DNA of 64,000 nt. Source: Antedon mediterranea. Lineage: Eukaryota; Echinodermata; Crinoidea; Comatulida; Antedonidae. Where the stretch lies: assembly GCF_964355755.1 (NCBI RefSeq), contig NC_092676.1, forward strand, positions 4,632,288-4,696,287. The letters are read 5' to 3'. Position 1 is the stretch's first letter. Each line of letters starts with the position of its first letter. Below the pieces are notes generated by a model that searched no databases, was not told the DNA's origin, and saw only the letters and a list, made by a program, of their open reading frames with translations. The position numbers were made by a program, and so were the translations under genes. This document shows positions 12,701 through 24,317 of the stretch, piece after piece.

Positions 12701-15700
12701 TAGTGAACCCTGGATACATGTACCATGGATGTTAGTGAACCCTGGATACATTTACCATGGATGTTAGTGAACCCTGGATGTTAGTGAACCCTGGATACAA
12801 GTGCACCTGCTTGTTAGTGAACTCTGGATACAAGTACCATGGATGTTAACCCTTTTATAATTTCAGTTTTGAATGGCATATTTAGTATATCATTTTAATA
12901 ATTTCAGGACTTGTATGAGATGTCAGCATTGAATGTTATTCTTGAGTACCTGACAGACACTTCTGTAGCACCTTTGCAGCGAGAGTTTGTGGAAATTGAA
13001 GATCCATATTGTAGCAAGGTAAATTACTATTATTAGTATCTAATAGGCCCACTTAAATTTAGTACAAGGTATGCAAATTCGCTTCTAAAAAAATATTTGA
13101 GCTAGATCTTTTTTTAAATGAAAACAACTATATTTCTGGAAAAATATAATACAGTAAATTGAATATATTTATAGGTACGCAAATCAATAATTGAAAATAG
13201 TGAAGCCTGTTTCTACATAAAGTTTGACAATACACCTGTCGGAAAACTTGACCAGATAAAACAGAAGTAAGTTTGAAGTTATTTTTAATATCCATCACTA
13301 TAATGTGTGAATAGCCATTAATATTTGTTTACACTGTAATGCAAAGTATTGGTACTGCATGACATTTAAACAATAATAATTATCTTGCTTTAAGGTTGTT
13401 AACTGTTATTGGTGACATTGTGTCTGGAAAAGAGGCTATTGATATGACCAGGATGGCGAGTGTTATTCACCGGGAAATACTAGACTCGCTGAACAACATG
13501 GAAGAGCGCCCTCATGATACTTTTGCGTTTATATGTATTGGAGACTTTTTATATGGCAATAAAGCAGAGGAGGTATGATTGCAGTAGACCCTCTATTTAG
13601 GGGACACCTTCAGGACCCAACCAAGTGTCCCTCTTATTAGGAGTGTTTCCTCAATATGGGTTGCCCATAAAAGAGTCTGTCTAATAAAAAGGGTATCCCT
13701 GAATTGGAGGTGCTGAAACATATATTCTTGCTTGTGTTTCTAGTGTAGTAGTAGTTATCTGATTCCTTTCGTTGGTGCCAAACAGATCTATGGATAAAAA
13801 TTAAAAAATATCATTTTTGTATGTAGTTTGATGACACAAATTCTGTTTTGAATCCCTTCCACTTATCTGGAGATTTTGTTAAATAGAGTAAAAAAAAACA
13901 AATTTTGAATATTTTTCTTTTTTCCAGTTAAACAAACGTCTAAATCAAATTGAAGATTTTAAAAAACTTATCAAGGAGCCAGCTGAATTCTGGAATAATC
14001 TTCTAAAAAGATATGTGACAGAGGCAAAAGCAGTTACTGTAAGTATTAGTGAACCTTGGATGCAACAAGTAACCCCTAGATAATGAACCATGGATATTAG
14101 TAATCCCTGGACACCCAGTGAACCATGGATATTAGTAATTCCTGGACACCCAGTGAACCATGGATATTAGTAATTCCTGGACACCCAGTGAACCATGGAT
14201 ATAAGTGAGCCCTGGATATTAGTGAACTCTGGACACCCAGTAAACCATGGATATAAGTGAGCCCTGGATATAAATAAGTCCTGGATATAAGTGAGCCCTG
14301 GATATAAGTGAGCCCTGGATATAAATGAGCTCTGGATATAAGTGAACCCTGGATATTAGTGAACCCTGAAAAGAAGAAGCAAACCCGGATATTAGTGAAC
14401 ATACAAAAAGCAATCCCTAAATATTGTTGGACTCTTGGTAAAAGCAAACAAAGCTTAAATTATTTACTAATGACATGCTAGATAAAGGGAAGCTCATATA
14501 AAAAATATGACAATGAGTTAAAAACATTTTTTTTTTTCAATTTTTCAGCAAAGATCATACTGTAGTACAATTTAATACAGATATATACTATTTACATTTA
14601 CAATATTATTTCAAACTTTTTTTTGCAGATTATTGGTAAGCCAAGCAAAGAAATGGCTGATAGCATGGCTACTGAGGAGAAAGAGCGTGTGAAAAAACAA
14701 TGCGAGAAGCTTGGAGAAAAAGGCCTGACTAGCATGACAGAGGTCCTTGAAAAGGCCACAGAAGAAAATGAAGTATGTGCTGTTTTTGTGAAGCGATTTT
14801 AGAAGCTATCTCTTTTTTTCCCAACCATATAGGAACTTTATCTGCCATGTTTTTTTTATCTATTTACGCTGCAGTGGCTGCGCTTAGGAACCCTAAGTGA
14901 CCCTCCAATGCTGGAAGCTTCGGGCGTTTTTAGCCCTTCGACATATTTTAATGTCTTTTTTCCTCTGGTCACTGCTCCAGGGGTTTAGCCAGTGAACGCT
15001 CATAGCCGTTATGCCACTGTTACTCTGGCTTGACTTAAAGACAAAATTTGTGATTTCCCAAGGTTTTATGTTAAACTGTTTTGAGATGAATATCCTTATT
15101 TTCTTCATACCAATATTTTGTTATTATTTCAGAAAGAACCTTCTGATGGGATGCTGAGTTGTCTACCGGTACCAGATGCTTCAGCGGTCTTTTTTCATCC
15201 AGTCGAACGCAAGAGCAATTTGAACGGATTTGTGTCGACAGAAGGCGACCTCTTTGATATTACAAAGCTTCCGTTTACTTTCCAATTGGATGATTTGCAT
15301 ACTAACTTTGTTGAGGTAAGTATGCAAGCAATGAGACTTTAATAAAGATATGTCTACACTATCAAACTAGTTTGACAAAAAAAGTGTGATGTGCCCAAAT
15401 ATTGTAGTGATATGACATCATCGTGTCCACATGGGCACATCACATTTTTTTGTCACATAAAGTTTGATAGTGTAGACATATCTTTATTGAAGTTTTTTTT
15501 ATTTGGCAACAAACCAGACTTATATTCCCCAGTTTTCTGCATTCTCATTCTTGCAGACGATCAAACTATATTGATCAGAACGAGAAACAGTTTGTTTCAG
15601 AACTACAAATTACTACTTTGTTGATATGAAATTGAGATGTATTAACCTTTATGTTTTAATGACTCAATTTTGCTCTTTTTGTTTGTAGATGCGTGTGCTT

Positions 15701-18700
15701 ATGGATACAGCGTCTCTACCAGCACGTTTAAAACCTTACTTATCTTTGTATTTGGACTGTATTGATGAGTCAGCTATCATAAGGAATGGAGGTAACCTTA
15801 CCAGAACTTAAACCAGTGGCGTATTGACAGGGCAAAGACCCCTGGTTTAGCACTCCTAAGGGCCCTCCAACATTGCTCTGTGCCCCTTGAGCTCTGGAGC
15901 CCCTGGGTTTAGCCAGTGAGCGCTCATAGCTGTTACGCCACTGACTTAAACTTGTTTTTGCTCTAGACCACTGAGGTATAAAGTCTTATAGAGATACTTT
16001 ATAAAAGAATGGCCAACCCATAGAGAATACTATCATTCAAATACTTTCAATGCTATTTAGAAAAAATCTTGGGCGTCATTTAATCTCTCTAAGTGTGTCA
16101 TTTGGGAATGTGATATGTGAATTGGTGGCATATTTTACACCCATAGTTAACCAATATAGACCTACTATATTGACCTACTGTAGTAAGTAGAGGCTAAATT
16201 GAGAAATTGGTCCTTTAGCGGAAGACGAAGGTCAATTTTAATATCTGTAAACTTCTGTTATTATCTAAAGAATTTGTAAACGTCTGTAAATAGCTGTTGT
16301 GTACAGATCCTAAAGTCATTACTATCTTATATATTTCTTGTTTAGTGTTGGTTCCACATGATAAAGTTGTGACTGAGCTAGCAGCAGATACGTTGCACTT
16401 TGGAGCAAGCATTGGACTACGTGGCTCTAGGTTTAAATGTGGACAATTTCCGCAACTGGCTGTAATGAATATTAAGGTATGTGGTGTTTTTCCAGGCGCG
16501 GATTTTTTAAATAAAATAATGATTATTATTATTATAATGATTATATATTATTTTTCTGCAACCCGGCGGATCGTTTGTATCCCTTCCCCCCCCCCTAATC
16601 TTAAGCTGGATCTTCCCCTGCTCTTTCAAAATTTATAGGTCACAGTGAAATGATGTTGGCAGCTAAAGCCACAGTACTGTACTATGGGTAACTCGATTTA
16701 AAGCCTTATACACTGTATTGCGCAATCATTTTGACTCTCTGTGGATAACAATTACACAACCACAAACGATCACTAAATGGGAAACCAGTTTTAATTTTGT
16801 GCCAAGATTGGGCATTCTTTTAAACGTATTCAATATAAACAAGCCATTCTTTTGGACAGAATTCAAAATACAATAGTGTGAAGAATTCAATTAAACTCTA
16901 CACCCATATTTACAATATTTTATCCAGGCAACGAACCAGAATCCGGGTTCAATGTGAATGCAAGTCTACTCAATTTATGTTAATCTATATGTCAAAGCTT
17001 TCATCATTATAATATTTTTCATATACTTTGTTTCCAATTTTTGAAGGTTGAAAATGAAAAGTATGCAAAAGGAGTGCAATGGCTTCATGACTTGATGTAT
17101 AATGTGCGTTTTGAAACTGAAAGGATCAAGATCATAGCAACCAAAATGATTAATGATGTCGCTAAAATGAAGCGCAATGGAAGAACTATTGCATTCTCAG
17201 TATTAAGGGACATTAACTTCACAGAAGGTAAATAATCATATATTAATATACAAATAATGCAGAGTGCGATAGTGGAGATGCGGCGCACTCAAGGGTTTTT
17301 AAAATGTTGCGACATTCACGAGGCGCGCTGATCTTTCACTGCTTGCATATAAACAGCAAGGAGTTTGAGGAGACAGATTTTCTATTCTAAAATTTCCAGT
17401 CAAATGAGTATTTTTTTCCGAAATTAATTGACCTCAAAGGTCAGTCCTTTTTACTGCTTTGTCTACACTATCAAACAAACAAAAAAGTGTGATGTGCCCA
17501 TATATGGACATGATGATGTCATATCACTACAATATTTAAGCATATCACCTTATTTGGGCACATCACACTTTTGTTGTCAAACTTATTTGATAGTTTAGAC
17601 AGAGCTTTTGGGACCACTAAGTACCGTAAATAGTGTGTATGAAATTTACACACTTATATATTATATTTAAATATTCATATTAATTAAGTTTTATTTATTA
17701 CAGAAAGCAACCACAATTCTTCCAACATGATTCGTCAGCATAAATTTCTGACAGAGTTGGTTTCCAAACTGGATTCTGAAGAGGTAATATTTAACAATAT
17801 ATTTATCTGATCTTAATATCTGATTTAACTGTAACACAACATATTGGTACTGGATTAGTTGATTTCTGAAGCTCTGTCTGCACTATCAAACTAGTTTGAC
17901 AAAAAAAAAGTACCCAAATATGGTAGCGATATGCCCAAATATGTTAGTGATATAACATCATCATGTCCATATATAAGCACATCACAATATTTTTGTCAAG
18001 ATATTGTCACAAAGCCCTTTGCCTTATTTTGAAATGGCAAAAAGCCAATTATTCTTCATTCACAAATATTAGGTCTCAGTTATATATACTGTATACCTAT
18101 TTCCCCAACAGCATATTTTTTTTATACATTTGAAGTTCAAAAATTATTTTGATTGATAGGTTGTGAAGAGTTTGAACGAGTTGCGTGAGATTTTAACGAT
18201 CCCGTCTAATATTCGTGTTCACATGACCGTTGACCTTAAGAAACTTGCTGCATTTACCTCTCCTATTGCACCATGGGATGCCTTTCTTCCGAGCAATATA
18301 AGTAGTGACAAAAAACAGTAAGTTTAAGTTACTTAGGGTGAGTGGTGGATAATGGCATATTTATGATCACTCGATTCTCTGTGCTGTATCTTAGCGAATT
18401 TCCATGATACAACATCACATGTTTAACACATGTTATTGAGATACTGTATTTAAGAATTTTCCTGTGATACTGTACACAAATATAGTAGTGTAGTATCACA
18501 TATAGTGTGTGTTTTTGTTTTTTGAATATGTATTGTACTTTAAATGCTGTAATTGTTTAATCATATGGACGACCTCACTTTATTTAAATTTTCCTTCAGT
18601 AATATCAACAATTGCTGCAGTAAATTCAAGTATACAGTATCTGTGCAAAACAGAAAATATTTTATTATTAATTTTTATATTTAATATTTCTGTTTGTAAC

Positions 18701-21700
18701 AATTAAGTTTATTTCCATATTACCCACAGTACCAAAGTGCAGCAATTGACCAATGAGATTATCCGTCCACCGGTTGAAGGATCTCCGACCGGCGTTATAG
18801 TGGGAGTTGGATCTGTAGAGTCTGCGTTCTTCATTCAGACTATTCCGTCCATTTCATCTTATATGGATCCTGATCTTCCGGCCTTGATGGTTTATATGGA
18901 GTACTTATGTGCGCTAGAGGTATGTATGGCTTTGATTTTAGTGGTAGATGCTTTATTCCATCTTGACCGCCGGTCAGTCAGTCAGTGTTGACCAATCATT
19001 CCTACTGTACTTGATTCCACGGAAAAATTGCTTAGTAGTAATTACAATTATCCAGAGTACTTTATGTCCAATTTCCATCAACGGTGCGATCATGTCACAG
19101 TACAGTGCCCACTGTTTACCTGTGCTTGAAGTTATACCCTAGCTATCAACTACAATCTTGGTGGTCTAGCGGTTTGAACACCAGCTTGTGATTTGGAGGT
19201 TCTGTGTTCGAGCCATCAAATATTCCTACTATTCAAAACAATTAGTAATAATAATAATAATAATATGGATTTATATTGCATACAACTACCATTCTAGAGT
19301 GCTCAAAACAATTATTACATCAGAGTTGAACAAAACATCATTTTACATGTTTGGTTTAGTTGCATAGCATTCTTGTATTTATTTTTTAGGGCCCTATGTG
19401 GCGCCAAATCAGAGGTCTAGGCTTAGCCTACCACTACCGCATGTATGTGCTGCCAGAGCAAGGCCTTCTGTGTTTCCAGCTTTTCAAGTGTACACATGTC
19501 GTCAATGCTTACAAGCAAGCCAAAGAAATTGTGGTTAGTTTTAATTTTTTATTTAATTATGTGAATAAAATGTGCTCTTGACTTTTAAAAATCAATAATA
19601 AAATAATAATAAAACTTATTAAAAATATATTGCTCCCTTTAAAAAATAATTTTGAAAAAAATTGTTGTTGTTGAATATGCCATTTGAATGTAACATAATA
19701 GAAAAATGTAAAAAACTGTAATTTCAAGCCAAAAATGGTCAAATTTAACCATTTATTTGGTCATTTTATAAGTGAAAACCTTATTTTCTTTTTCTACAGA
19801 AGTGATTAACTTGATTAAAACTACAAAATAACATATTCAAATTCTGATTTAATTAATCTTCATTTTTCATGTTTTTGGGGGACAATACATCTTTAAAAAA
19901 TGTAATTTAAAGCAAAAAATAGTCAAATTGGCTGCCAGCCAATTAAATTTTTGTTGAATTTAACAGTTTATTTTAACACATTAATTTTCGTTTTTTTTTC
20001 CTACGGAAGTGATTCATTTGGTTAAAATTACAAAATGGCATATTGAAAGTCTGATTTTATTAATCTTCATTTTTGTGTGTTTTGGGGGGGTTACAATACA
20101 TCTTTAAGTAATTAATCTGTAAATGTGTATAGTTAAAGAGTAAACAAAAGTTACTGCCATAACTGCAGTAGAATAGTTATTTGACCTGGGTAAGTTACAG
20201 TTAAAGTTAGCCAAACACAGGCAGAACTTAAGCTATCTCACATTCCAGTCAAAATTCTGGGCATTTTTTGTGATTGTTATAGGATGGATATATAACTGGG
20301 AAGACTGTCTTTGAAGATGTACAGTTTGAGGCAGCAGTCAGTAGTGTTCTCTATGAAGTGATCGAACGGGAAGAGACCGTGGCATCTACATCCCAAGAGT
20401 CTCTTCTTAGTTACCTTAGAGGAACTAACAAAGACTATAACAGGTTGGAATTACCTTAGTACTATTCAATTGTTACCCAATGGAAATAATAATATAATAG
20501 TTTTTGTATAGCTCATATAAACAAGCTCTCAATACGCTGCACATTAATACTCCGGACATTTTTTGGATCAAACACGTATGGAAACATACTCCCATAATGC
20601 AGCTAGTAATCAGTGCAAAGTTGTGTCTTGATCTAACCAGGTACCCATTTAATACACCTGGGTGTGTAAGTAAAGTGTCTTGCCTAAGGATACAAGCAAT
20701 GTGGCGAGAGTTGGATTTGAACCACGACCTCACGATCAGTAATCCAATGTCCAACACACTGCACCAAAGGTGTAGTTTGTACCATGGAATGTTTGTCCAC
20801 CCTCAGATTTCTTGTAGTTAGGTTTAGAGGGACAGCTAAGGAAAGAAAGAAAAAAAGGGCTTTTCTAGAGGAAAACCCTATATTCTCACTTCTCTGTTCC
20901 AACATCCTGGTTCCTATGTGCAAGGTTCAGAGGATGAGATACCAGTATTTCCACCTGTTAAGCTCTGTCTACACTATCAAACTAGTTTGACAAAAAAAGT
21001 GTGATGTGCCTAAATATGGTAGTGATATTCCCAAATATGATAATGTTTGATAGTGTAGACAGAGCTTTTCCTGAATCATACTATTTTAGAAGATGAATAA
21101 AATAATAAGTATTGTATTTTTAAAATATTTTAATAGAAACTTGCTGAAACGGATTGCAGACGTGAAGAAAAGCGACCTGAAGCGTATTGGGGAAAAGTAC
21201 ATTATGCCGTTGTTTGATACTAACTTGTCGAGATGCGCTGTCTGCTGCCAGTCTAGCAAAGTTGACGAGATTAAGCAAGCATTTGAAGGGTAACGTTGAA
21301 ATACTTTTATTTTTTTTTTCAAAGCTCTGTCTACACTATCAAACTTTATGTGACAAAACAATGTGATGTGCCCATATATGGACATGATGATGTCATACCA
21401 CTACCATATTTCGGTATATCACTATCATATTTAGTCATATCACACTTTTTTTGGTCAAAATAGTTTGATAGTGTAGACAGAGCTTAAAGAAATGAATTTA
21501 CTTATCACTACCTTATTTGAGCACATCGCACTTTTTTGTCAAACTAGTTTGATAGTGTGGACAGATCTTTAGATTCTTTCTTTACCTGTGTTGCACATAT
21601 CACTGGTTTTCCCACTCTATTGCACTAACTTATCATTTCACACATATCACACTTTTTATTGTTTTTTTTTTTAATGTAACAGATTTCAATTGGCTTAAAA

Positions 21701-21861
21701 ACGCGTTTTTTTTAAAAAAGATCTCTCAGCACTCAATTGGTTTAATGGCCGAACTACCAGTTTATTTTAAAGATTTTGTTGACATTAATGTTGCTTGTTC
21801 TTTTAGATTGTCTCGTACATTAACTGTAATGCCATCCTTAGAAGACGGCTTTCCAAACTAA
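3768..21861 (+). CDS. M16-family zinc metalloprotease, C05D11.1-like (22 exons, 1010 aa)
   Basis: A peptidase of the insulinase/pitrilysin clan (M16), in the subgroup often annotated as uncharacterized C05D11.1-like. Exons: 3768-3909, 4685-4767, 5453-5611, 10705-10860, 11863-12039, 12205-12345, 12908-13018, 13175-13266, 13395-13572, 13928-14038, 14629-14772, 15133-15315, 15689-15791, 16346-16476, 17047-17227, 17704-17783, 18160-18317, 18730-18919, 19390-19533, 20283-20443, 21137-21289, 21807-21861. The inverted zinc motif HTLEH is at residues 59-63 (His59 and His63 ligands, Glu62 catalytic), and Glu152 in GVVYCEM is the likely third ligand. Length suits the two-half M16 fold. No signal peptide is obvious (start MAASFEKV). 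Exons 20-22 lie inside tandem-duplication unit 1, and introns 3, 6 and 10 hold satellites. Physiological substrate unknown. Confidence 0.93.
4815..5062 (+). repeat. tRNA-derived SINE with A-tail in M16 intron 2
   Basis: A tRNA-like head (GGCGTGGTGGGGCTA region and a B-box-like GAGTTCAAGTCC) leads into an unrelated body and a run of about 20 A. A shorter relative lies at 10990-11235. Confidence 0.6.
5817..6047. repeat. 31-bp satellite, left segment
   Basis: About 7.5 tandem copies of a 31-bp unit (core CCCTGGATAAGCAACCCC followed by TAGATTGACTAAA) in intron 3 of the M16 gene. It is the left part of one array, cut by the hAT-like insertion to its right. Confidence 0.97.
6048..7866. mobile_element. 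Non-autonomous hAT-like element inserted in the satellite
   Basis: The ends are CAGGGCTCGATTTA and its reverse complement TAAATCGAGCCCTG. The satellite octamer GACTAAAC is duplicated exactly on both sides (6040-6047 and 7867-7874), an 8-bp target duplication typical of hAT transposons. Subterminal CTAGCCCA-type repeats occur near both ends. No transposase frame is present over 1.8 kb, so it depended on a helper. It contains a second, nested element (6255-6948) and TAGGCCTA-rich DNA. Confidence 0.88.
6255..6948. mobile_element. Nested MITE with GCGCAATTT repeats
   Basis: Inverted ends begin TGTTATGCGCGATTTGAACG and are flanked by ACTG on both sides (6251-6254, 6949-6952), a candidate 4-bp target duplication. 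Both flanks carry several alternating copies of TTGCGCAATTTNAAATTGCG, each itself palindromic. No coding potential. Confidence 0.7.
7867..10013. repeat. 31-bp satellite, right segment with higher-order duplication
   Basis: About 69 copies of the 31-bp unit. Two main variants occur (GGATAAG with GATTGACT; GAATAAG with GATTTACT). Private variants recur exactly 666 bp apart: CCCATAGATATACT at about 8195 and 8861, GAATAAGAAACCCC at about 8410 and 9076, and the half-unit insertion at about 8091 and 8757. This shows a block duplication within the array. Confidence 0.96.
10014..10704. other. Remainder of M16 intron 3
   Basis: AT-rich unique DNA between the satellite and exon 4. No coding, RNA or repeat signal seen. 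Confidence 0.6.
10990..11235 (+). repeat. tRNA-derived SINE in M16 intron 4
   Basis: A-box-like TAGCTTGGTTGTTAA and B-box-like GGGTTCAATCCTGAC, with the B-box segment duplicated in tandem (CCAGGGTTCAATCCTGAC twice). The body resembles the SINE at 4815-5062. Confidence 0.55.
11333..11850. mobile_element. MITE with TTAAAGATRYATTGTCCC ends
   Basis: Left end TTAAAGATATATTGTCCC and right end GGGACAATGCATCTTTAA are inverted repeats around a 480-bp AT-rich body. Related ends occur at about 19600-20110 (M16 intron 19) and 27745-28150 (its duplicate). No transposase. Confidence 0.7.
12404..12850. repeat. 33-bp minisatellite in M16 intron 6
   Basis: Diverged tandem units with the core GTGAACCCTGGATACA and a spacer such as TGCACACCTGCTTGTTA. 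The period is a multiple of three, which opens long frames on both strands (PGFTN-type repeats); these are artefacts. The core shares CCCTGGATA with the satellites in introns 3 and 10. Confidence 0.9.
14045..14440. repeat. 17/35-bp minisatellite in M16 intron 10
   Basis: Begins just after the exon 10 donor. Units alternate AGTGAGCCCTGGATATA (17 bp) with a longer form containing CCTGGACACCCAGTGAACC. It shares the CCCTGGATA core with the arrays in introns 3 and 6. Confidence 0.9.
15347..15487. mobile_element. GTCTA-family MITE copy, M16 intron 12
   Basis: Inverted ends of the family: TGTCTACACTATCAAACTAG on the left and TTTGATAGTGTAGACA on the right. The core has GTGATGTGCCCAAATAT and GACATCATCGTGTCC. 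This is the most abundant element in the window. Confidence 0.88.
17453..17608. mobile_element. GTCTA-family MITE copy, M16 intron 15
   Basis: Ends TTTGTCTACACTATCAAAC and TTTGATAGTTTAGACAGAGC. Core with ATGTGCCCATATATGGACAT and a second half-palindrome. Confidence 0.85.
17869..18005. mobile_element. Truncated GTCTA-family MITE, M16 intron 16
   Basis: Left end AGCTCTGTCTGCACTATCAA and the internal CCCAAATATGGTAGCGATAT units are present; the right terminal repeat is missing after TTTTTGTCA. Confidence 0.75.
19156..19225 (+). repeat. tRNA-like SINE head in M16 intron 18
   Basis: GGTCTAGCGGTTTGAAC (A-box-like) and GTGTTCGAGCC (B-box-like) flank a possible anticodon loop TTGTGAT. The stems are poorly paired, so a functional tRNA is unlikely. 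Followed by an (AAT)n run. Confidence 0.5.
20455..20945 (-). repeat. SINE-like insertion private to unit 1
   Basis: Absent from the matching intron at about 28480-28505 in unit 2. Reversed, it shows a tRNA-like head with GTGGTTCAAATCC (B-box-like) preceded by GGTGCAGTGTGTTGGACATT. The segment near 20510 (CATATAAACAAGCTCTC) recurs at about 46045. Confidence 0.55.
20960..21067. mobile_element. Short GTCTA-family MITE, M16 intron 20
   Basis: Both ends present (AAGCTCTGTCTACACTATC and GATAGTGTAGACAGAGCTT) around only two CCCAAATATG units. The unit 2 counterpart (28515-28688) has more units, so the internal repeat changed after duplication. Confidence 0.85.
21322..21571. mobile_element. GTCTA-family MITE plus adjoining half copy, M16 intron 21
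   Basis: A full copy (21322-21486) is followed by a partial right half (about 21516-21571) ending TTTGATAGTGTGGACAGATC. The same pair occurs in unit 2 at 29056-29219 and 29258-29310. Confidence 0.82.
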
Positions 21862-21972
21862 CCTAACAAATTGAAGAACTTTTCATGGATTGGATGAGTC
21901 AATTGTGAGAAAAGAAAAACTTAGATTAGAAATAGTTTGTAATGAATGTGTTTAATATTAGACTATTCTAGA

Positions 21973-23045
21973 TACAGTAGAATCTGTTTATGGGACACGC
22001 CTATTAATGGGAAACACATATAAATGGGACACACCTATAAATGGGACACACCTATAAATGGGACACACCTATTAATGGGGCACACCTATAAATGGGACAC
22101 ACCTATTAATGGGACACACCTATTAATGGGACACGCCTATAAATGGGACACGCCTATTAATGGGACACACCTATAAATGGGACACACCTATTAATGGGAT
22201 ACACCTATTAATGGGATACACCTATTAATTGGAGAGACCCCTATTCAGGGGACATACATATTTAGGTGACGCCCCTATTCAGGTGACGCCCCTATTCAGG
22301 GGACACCCCTATATTAAAGACCCCTTCCCTGCAATTTTGGACGTTTTTTGGAAAATAATACATATATATCACTTTAAAAACATTAAACCATGTCATTCCT
22401 TGTCTTAAATGTACGTTTTATGGTAAATTATGATAAAAAGTGAGAAACAATGCACTACCTAAGTAGCTCGCGGCGATCGACCTCTCGTGGACGGTCTCAG
22501 GCCTAGCCTAGCTAGGCTTAGTTTTGTAGGCCTAGCTGGTAAACATCGGTAACGTACGAACATCGTACGCTAGCTATATACCTAGCCTGACGTTGTATAG
22601 TTGCTGCATTAATTATCTTTCTATTTTTGCCAGACTCCGTTGATACAAATTGGGGAAAACCCGGTATTTTCGCTGAAAAGTTAGGAGTCTTCCATTTGTT
22701 TTGGCTTCACAATCGATCGAAAAGTGGGCGAATTACAGGTGAAAAACAACATTATCAATCCGCGCGCAATGCATTTTGGGATTTATAGCGGGCCGCTATA
22801 ATTATTAAAATCGATTTATTTTTCACATTTTTAACCGTTTAAAGACGAAAAAAGTTATCGCAATAGGACCATATAGTATTATTTTTACATTAAATATAGT
22901 TTGTGATCTTAAATTAGATCTAAAAAACGTAGGGAATGGGGCTTTAAGCTATATTAAGGGGACATCCCTATTCAGGGGATACCCCTATTAATGAGACACA
23001 TTTTTGGGTCCTGATAGTGTCCCCTTAATATGTGTTCTGCTGTAT
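21973..23045. mobile_element. Tigger/pogo-like MITE with 17-bp minisatellite, unit 1
   Basis: Terminal ACAGTAGAATCTGTTTATGG on the left and, inverted, ACAGCAGAACACATATTAAG on the right resemble pogo/Tigger ends. Just inside the left end a 17-bp unit (GGGACACACCTATTAAT and variants) repeats about 14 times to about 22240, then changes to AGGGGACACCCCTATTC-type units. A TTAA MITE (22318-22943) is nested inside. Family assignment is an inference from the ends. Confidence 0.65.
22318..22943. mobile_element. TTAA-target MITE, private to unit 1
   Basis: Flanked by TTAA on both sides (22314-22317, 22944-22947). Ends AGACCCCTTCCCTGC and, inverted, AGCCCCATTCCCTACG. Unit 2 has the uninterrupted site CTATATTAAGCTATATTAAG at about 30350, so the insertion (or a precise excision from unit 2) postdates the duplication. 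TTAA duplication with exact empty site is the behaviour of piggyBac-type elements. No transposase. A relative is at 47098-47598. Confidence 0.88.
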
Positions 23046-23502
23046 ATCCTAAAATTCTGAGAATTTGTAATATCTTTTCTTTCAAATTCAGCTTCGTTTA
23101 TTATATTAAGAAGCGTTTCACTTTGAGACGAGCGATGACCAACTACGCCATGTACGTTCATTGTTTGCACTCTTCACCATGTTTGATGGTTTCTAGGTCA
23201 ACGACCGACGACACATTGATTGACCTGACCTAGCTTAGTTGTCGCAAATCGATTAAAATTGTTCTTTCTGATCACCATTTACCAATAACTAACTAATTTT
23301 AGTTGATAAAAATAATGTGTTATTTTTATCCCATACTAGTTGTTATATCCCATAATAGGATATGATAGTCTTATAGTTTTTACTAGCTATCTTTCATTTT
23401 CACAAAGCGTCACATTACTACACAGATGTCCATTCAAAATCATGCGTACACTCGGAAACAAACAAGGGGAAATATATGTCCTATTTGTACTTACTTTTAT
23501 AA

Positions 23503-23505
<3 letters not shown>

Positions 23506-23537
<32 letters not shown>
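23506..23537. repeat. (TA)n microsatellite
   Basis: A run of alternating T and A of about 30 bp. The matching unit 2 site (about 30920) is much shorter. Confidence 0.9.
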
Positions 23538-23540
<3 letters not shown>

Positions 23541-24317
23541 GTTTCAGTATATTTATTAATATATGTATATTTTGAGTTTTTCTATTTTATTTATAGAATT
23601 AATCATTGAAATCATAATAATTAGTTATTATCATTATATCATTGTCATCTTCATCATTGTCATTATTAAAACTTTAACTTCAATATCACGTGGTCCGTAT
23701 GTATTTTTTTTTTAACTTATTATGCTTAAGATTATGAAAAATATTAATAAAATCTCTTGAAAAAAATTATTACTCGTGTGTTTTGTCCAAACATAGAGGT
23801 ATCTTTATAATATCTCTATGGTCCAACTCCTATTACTATTGTGTACCGTCCTAATTAAGGGGCGTTCACACCTGTTCCAGCACGGGTCCGGCAGTTGTGT
23901 AACACAGAGGCCCCTGGTTTAGCAACCGTAAGTGGCCATCCAACGCTGGAAGCCTCAATTTTTAGCCTTTTTCGACATATTTTCTGGGGGTTTTTTAGCT
24001 CCGGGGCCGGCAAATCAAGTCGAACGTAAATGTTTTGCCTCGTCTGCCTCCCATGCTGGCTATGGCCCTGCTCACTACCTTGTAAAACATACGACCCCTA
24101 CCACCAGGCAATAATGTGTTAGCTTAAATCATCAAGGCGAAAGAAAGTGAGAGTACGGTGTCTCGTGAAGTTTTATTATCCATCTAATTGGCTATTCATG
24201 GATGATATACTCGATTCTTATTGGCTATTTAAATTATGAATTAATCAATAAATTCTACTACTCATTTCTATTGGCTGTCCAAGACGGTGGATCGATATGC
24301 TCGAATCTTATTGGCTA

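Noticed and set aside
12358-12735. Overlapping open frames on both strands with PGFTN- or NPGYK-type protein repeats
   Set aside because: Produced by a 33-bp tandem repeat whose period is a multiple of three; located in an intron, no start context, no family resemblance.
14893-15108. 71-codon minus-strand frame in M16 intron 11
   Set aside because: Matches a dispersed repeat (GGTTTAGCCAGTGAACGCTC-type, also near 15905), not a gene.
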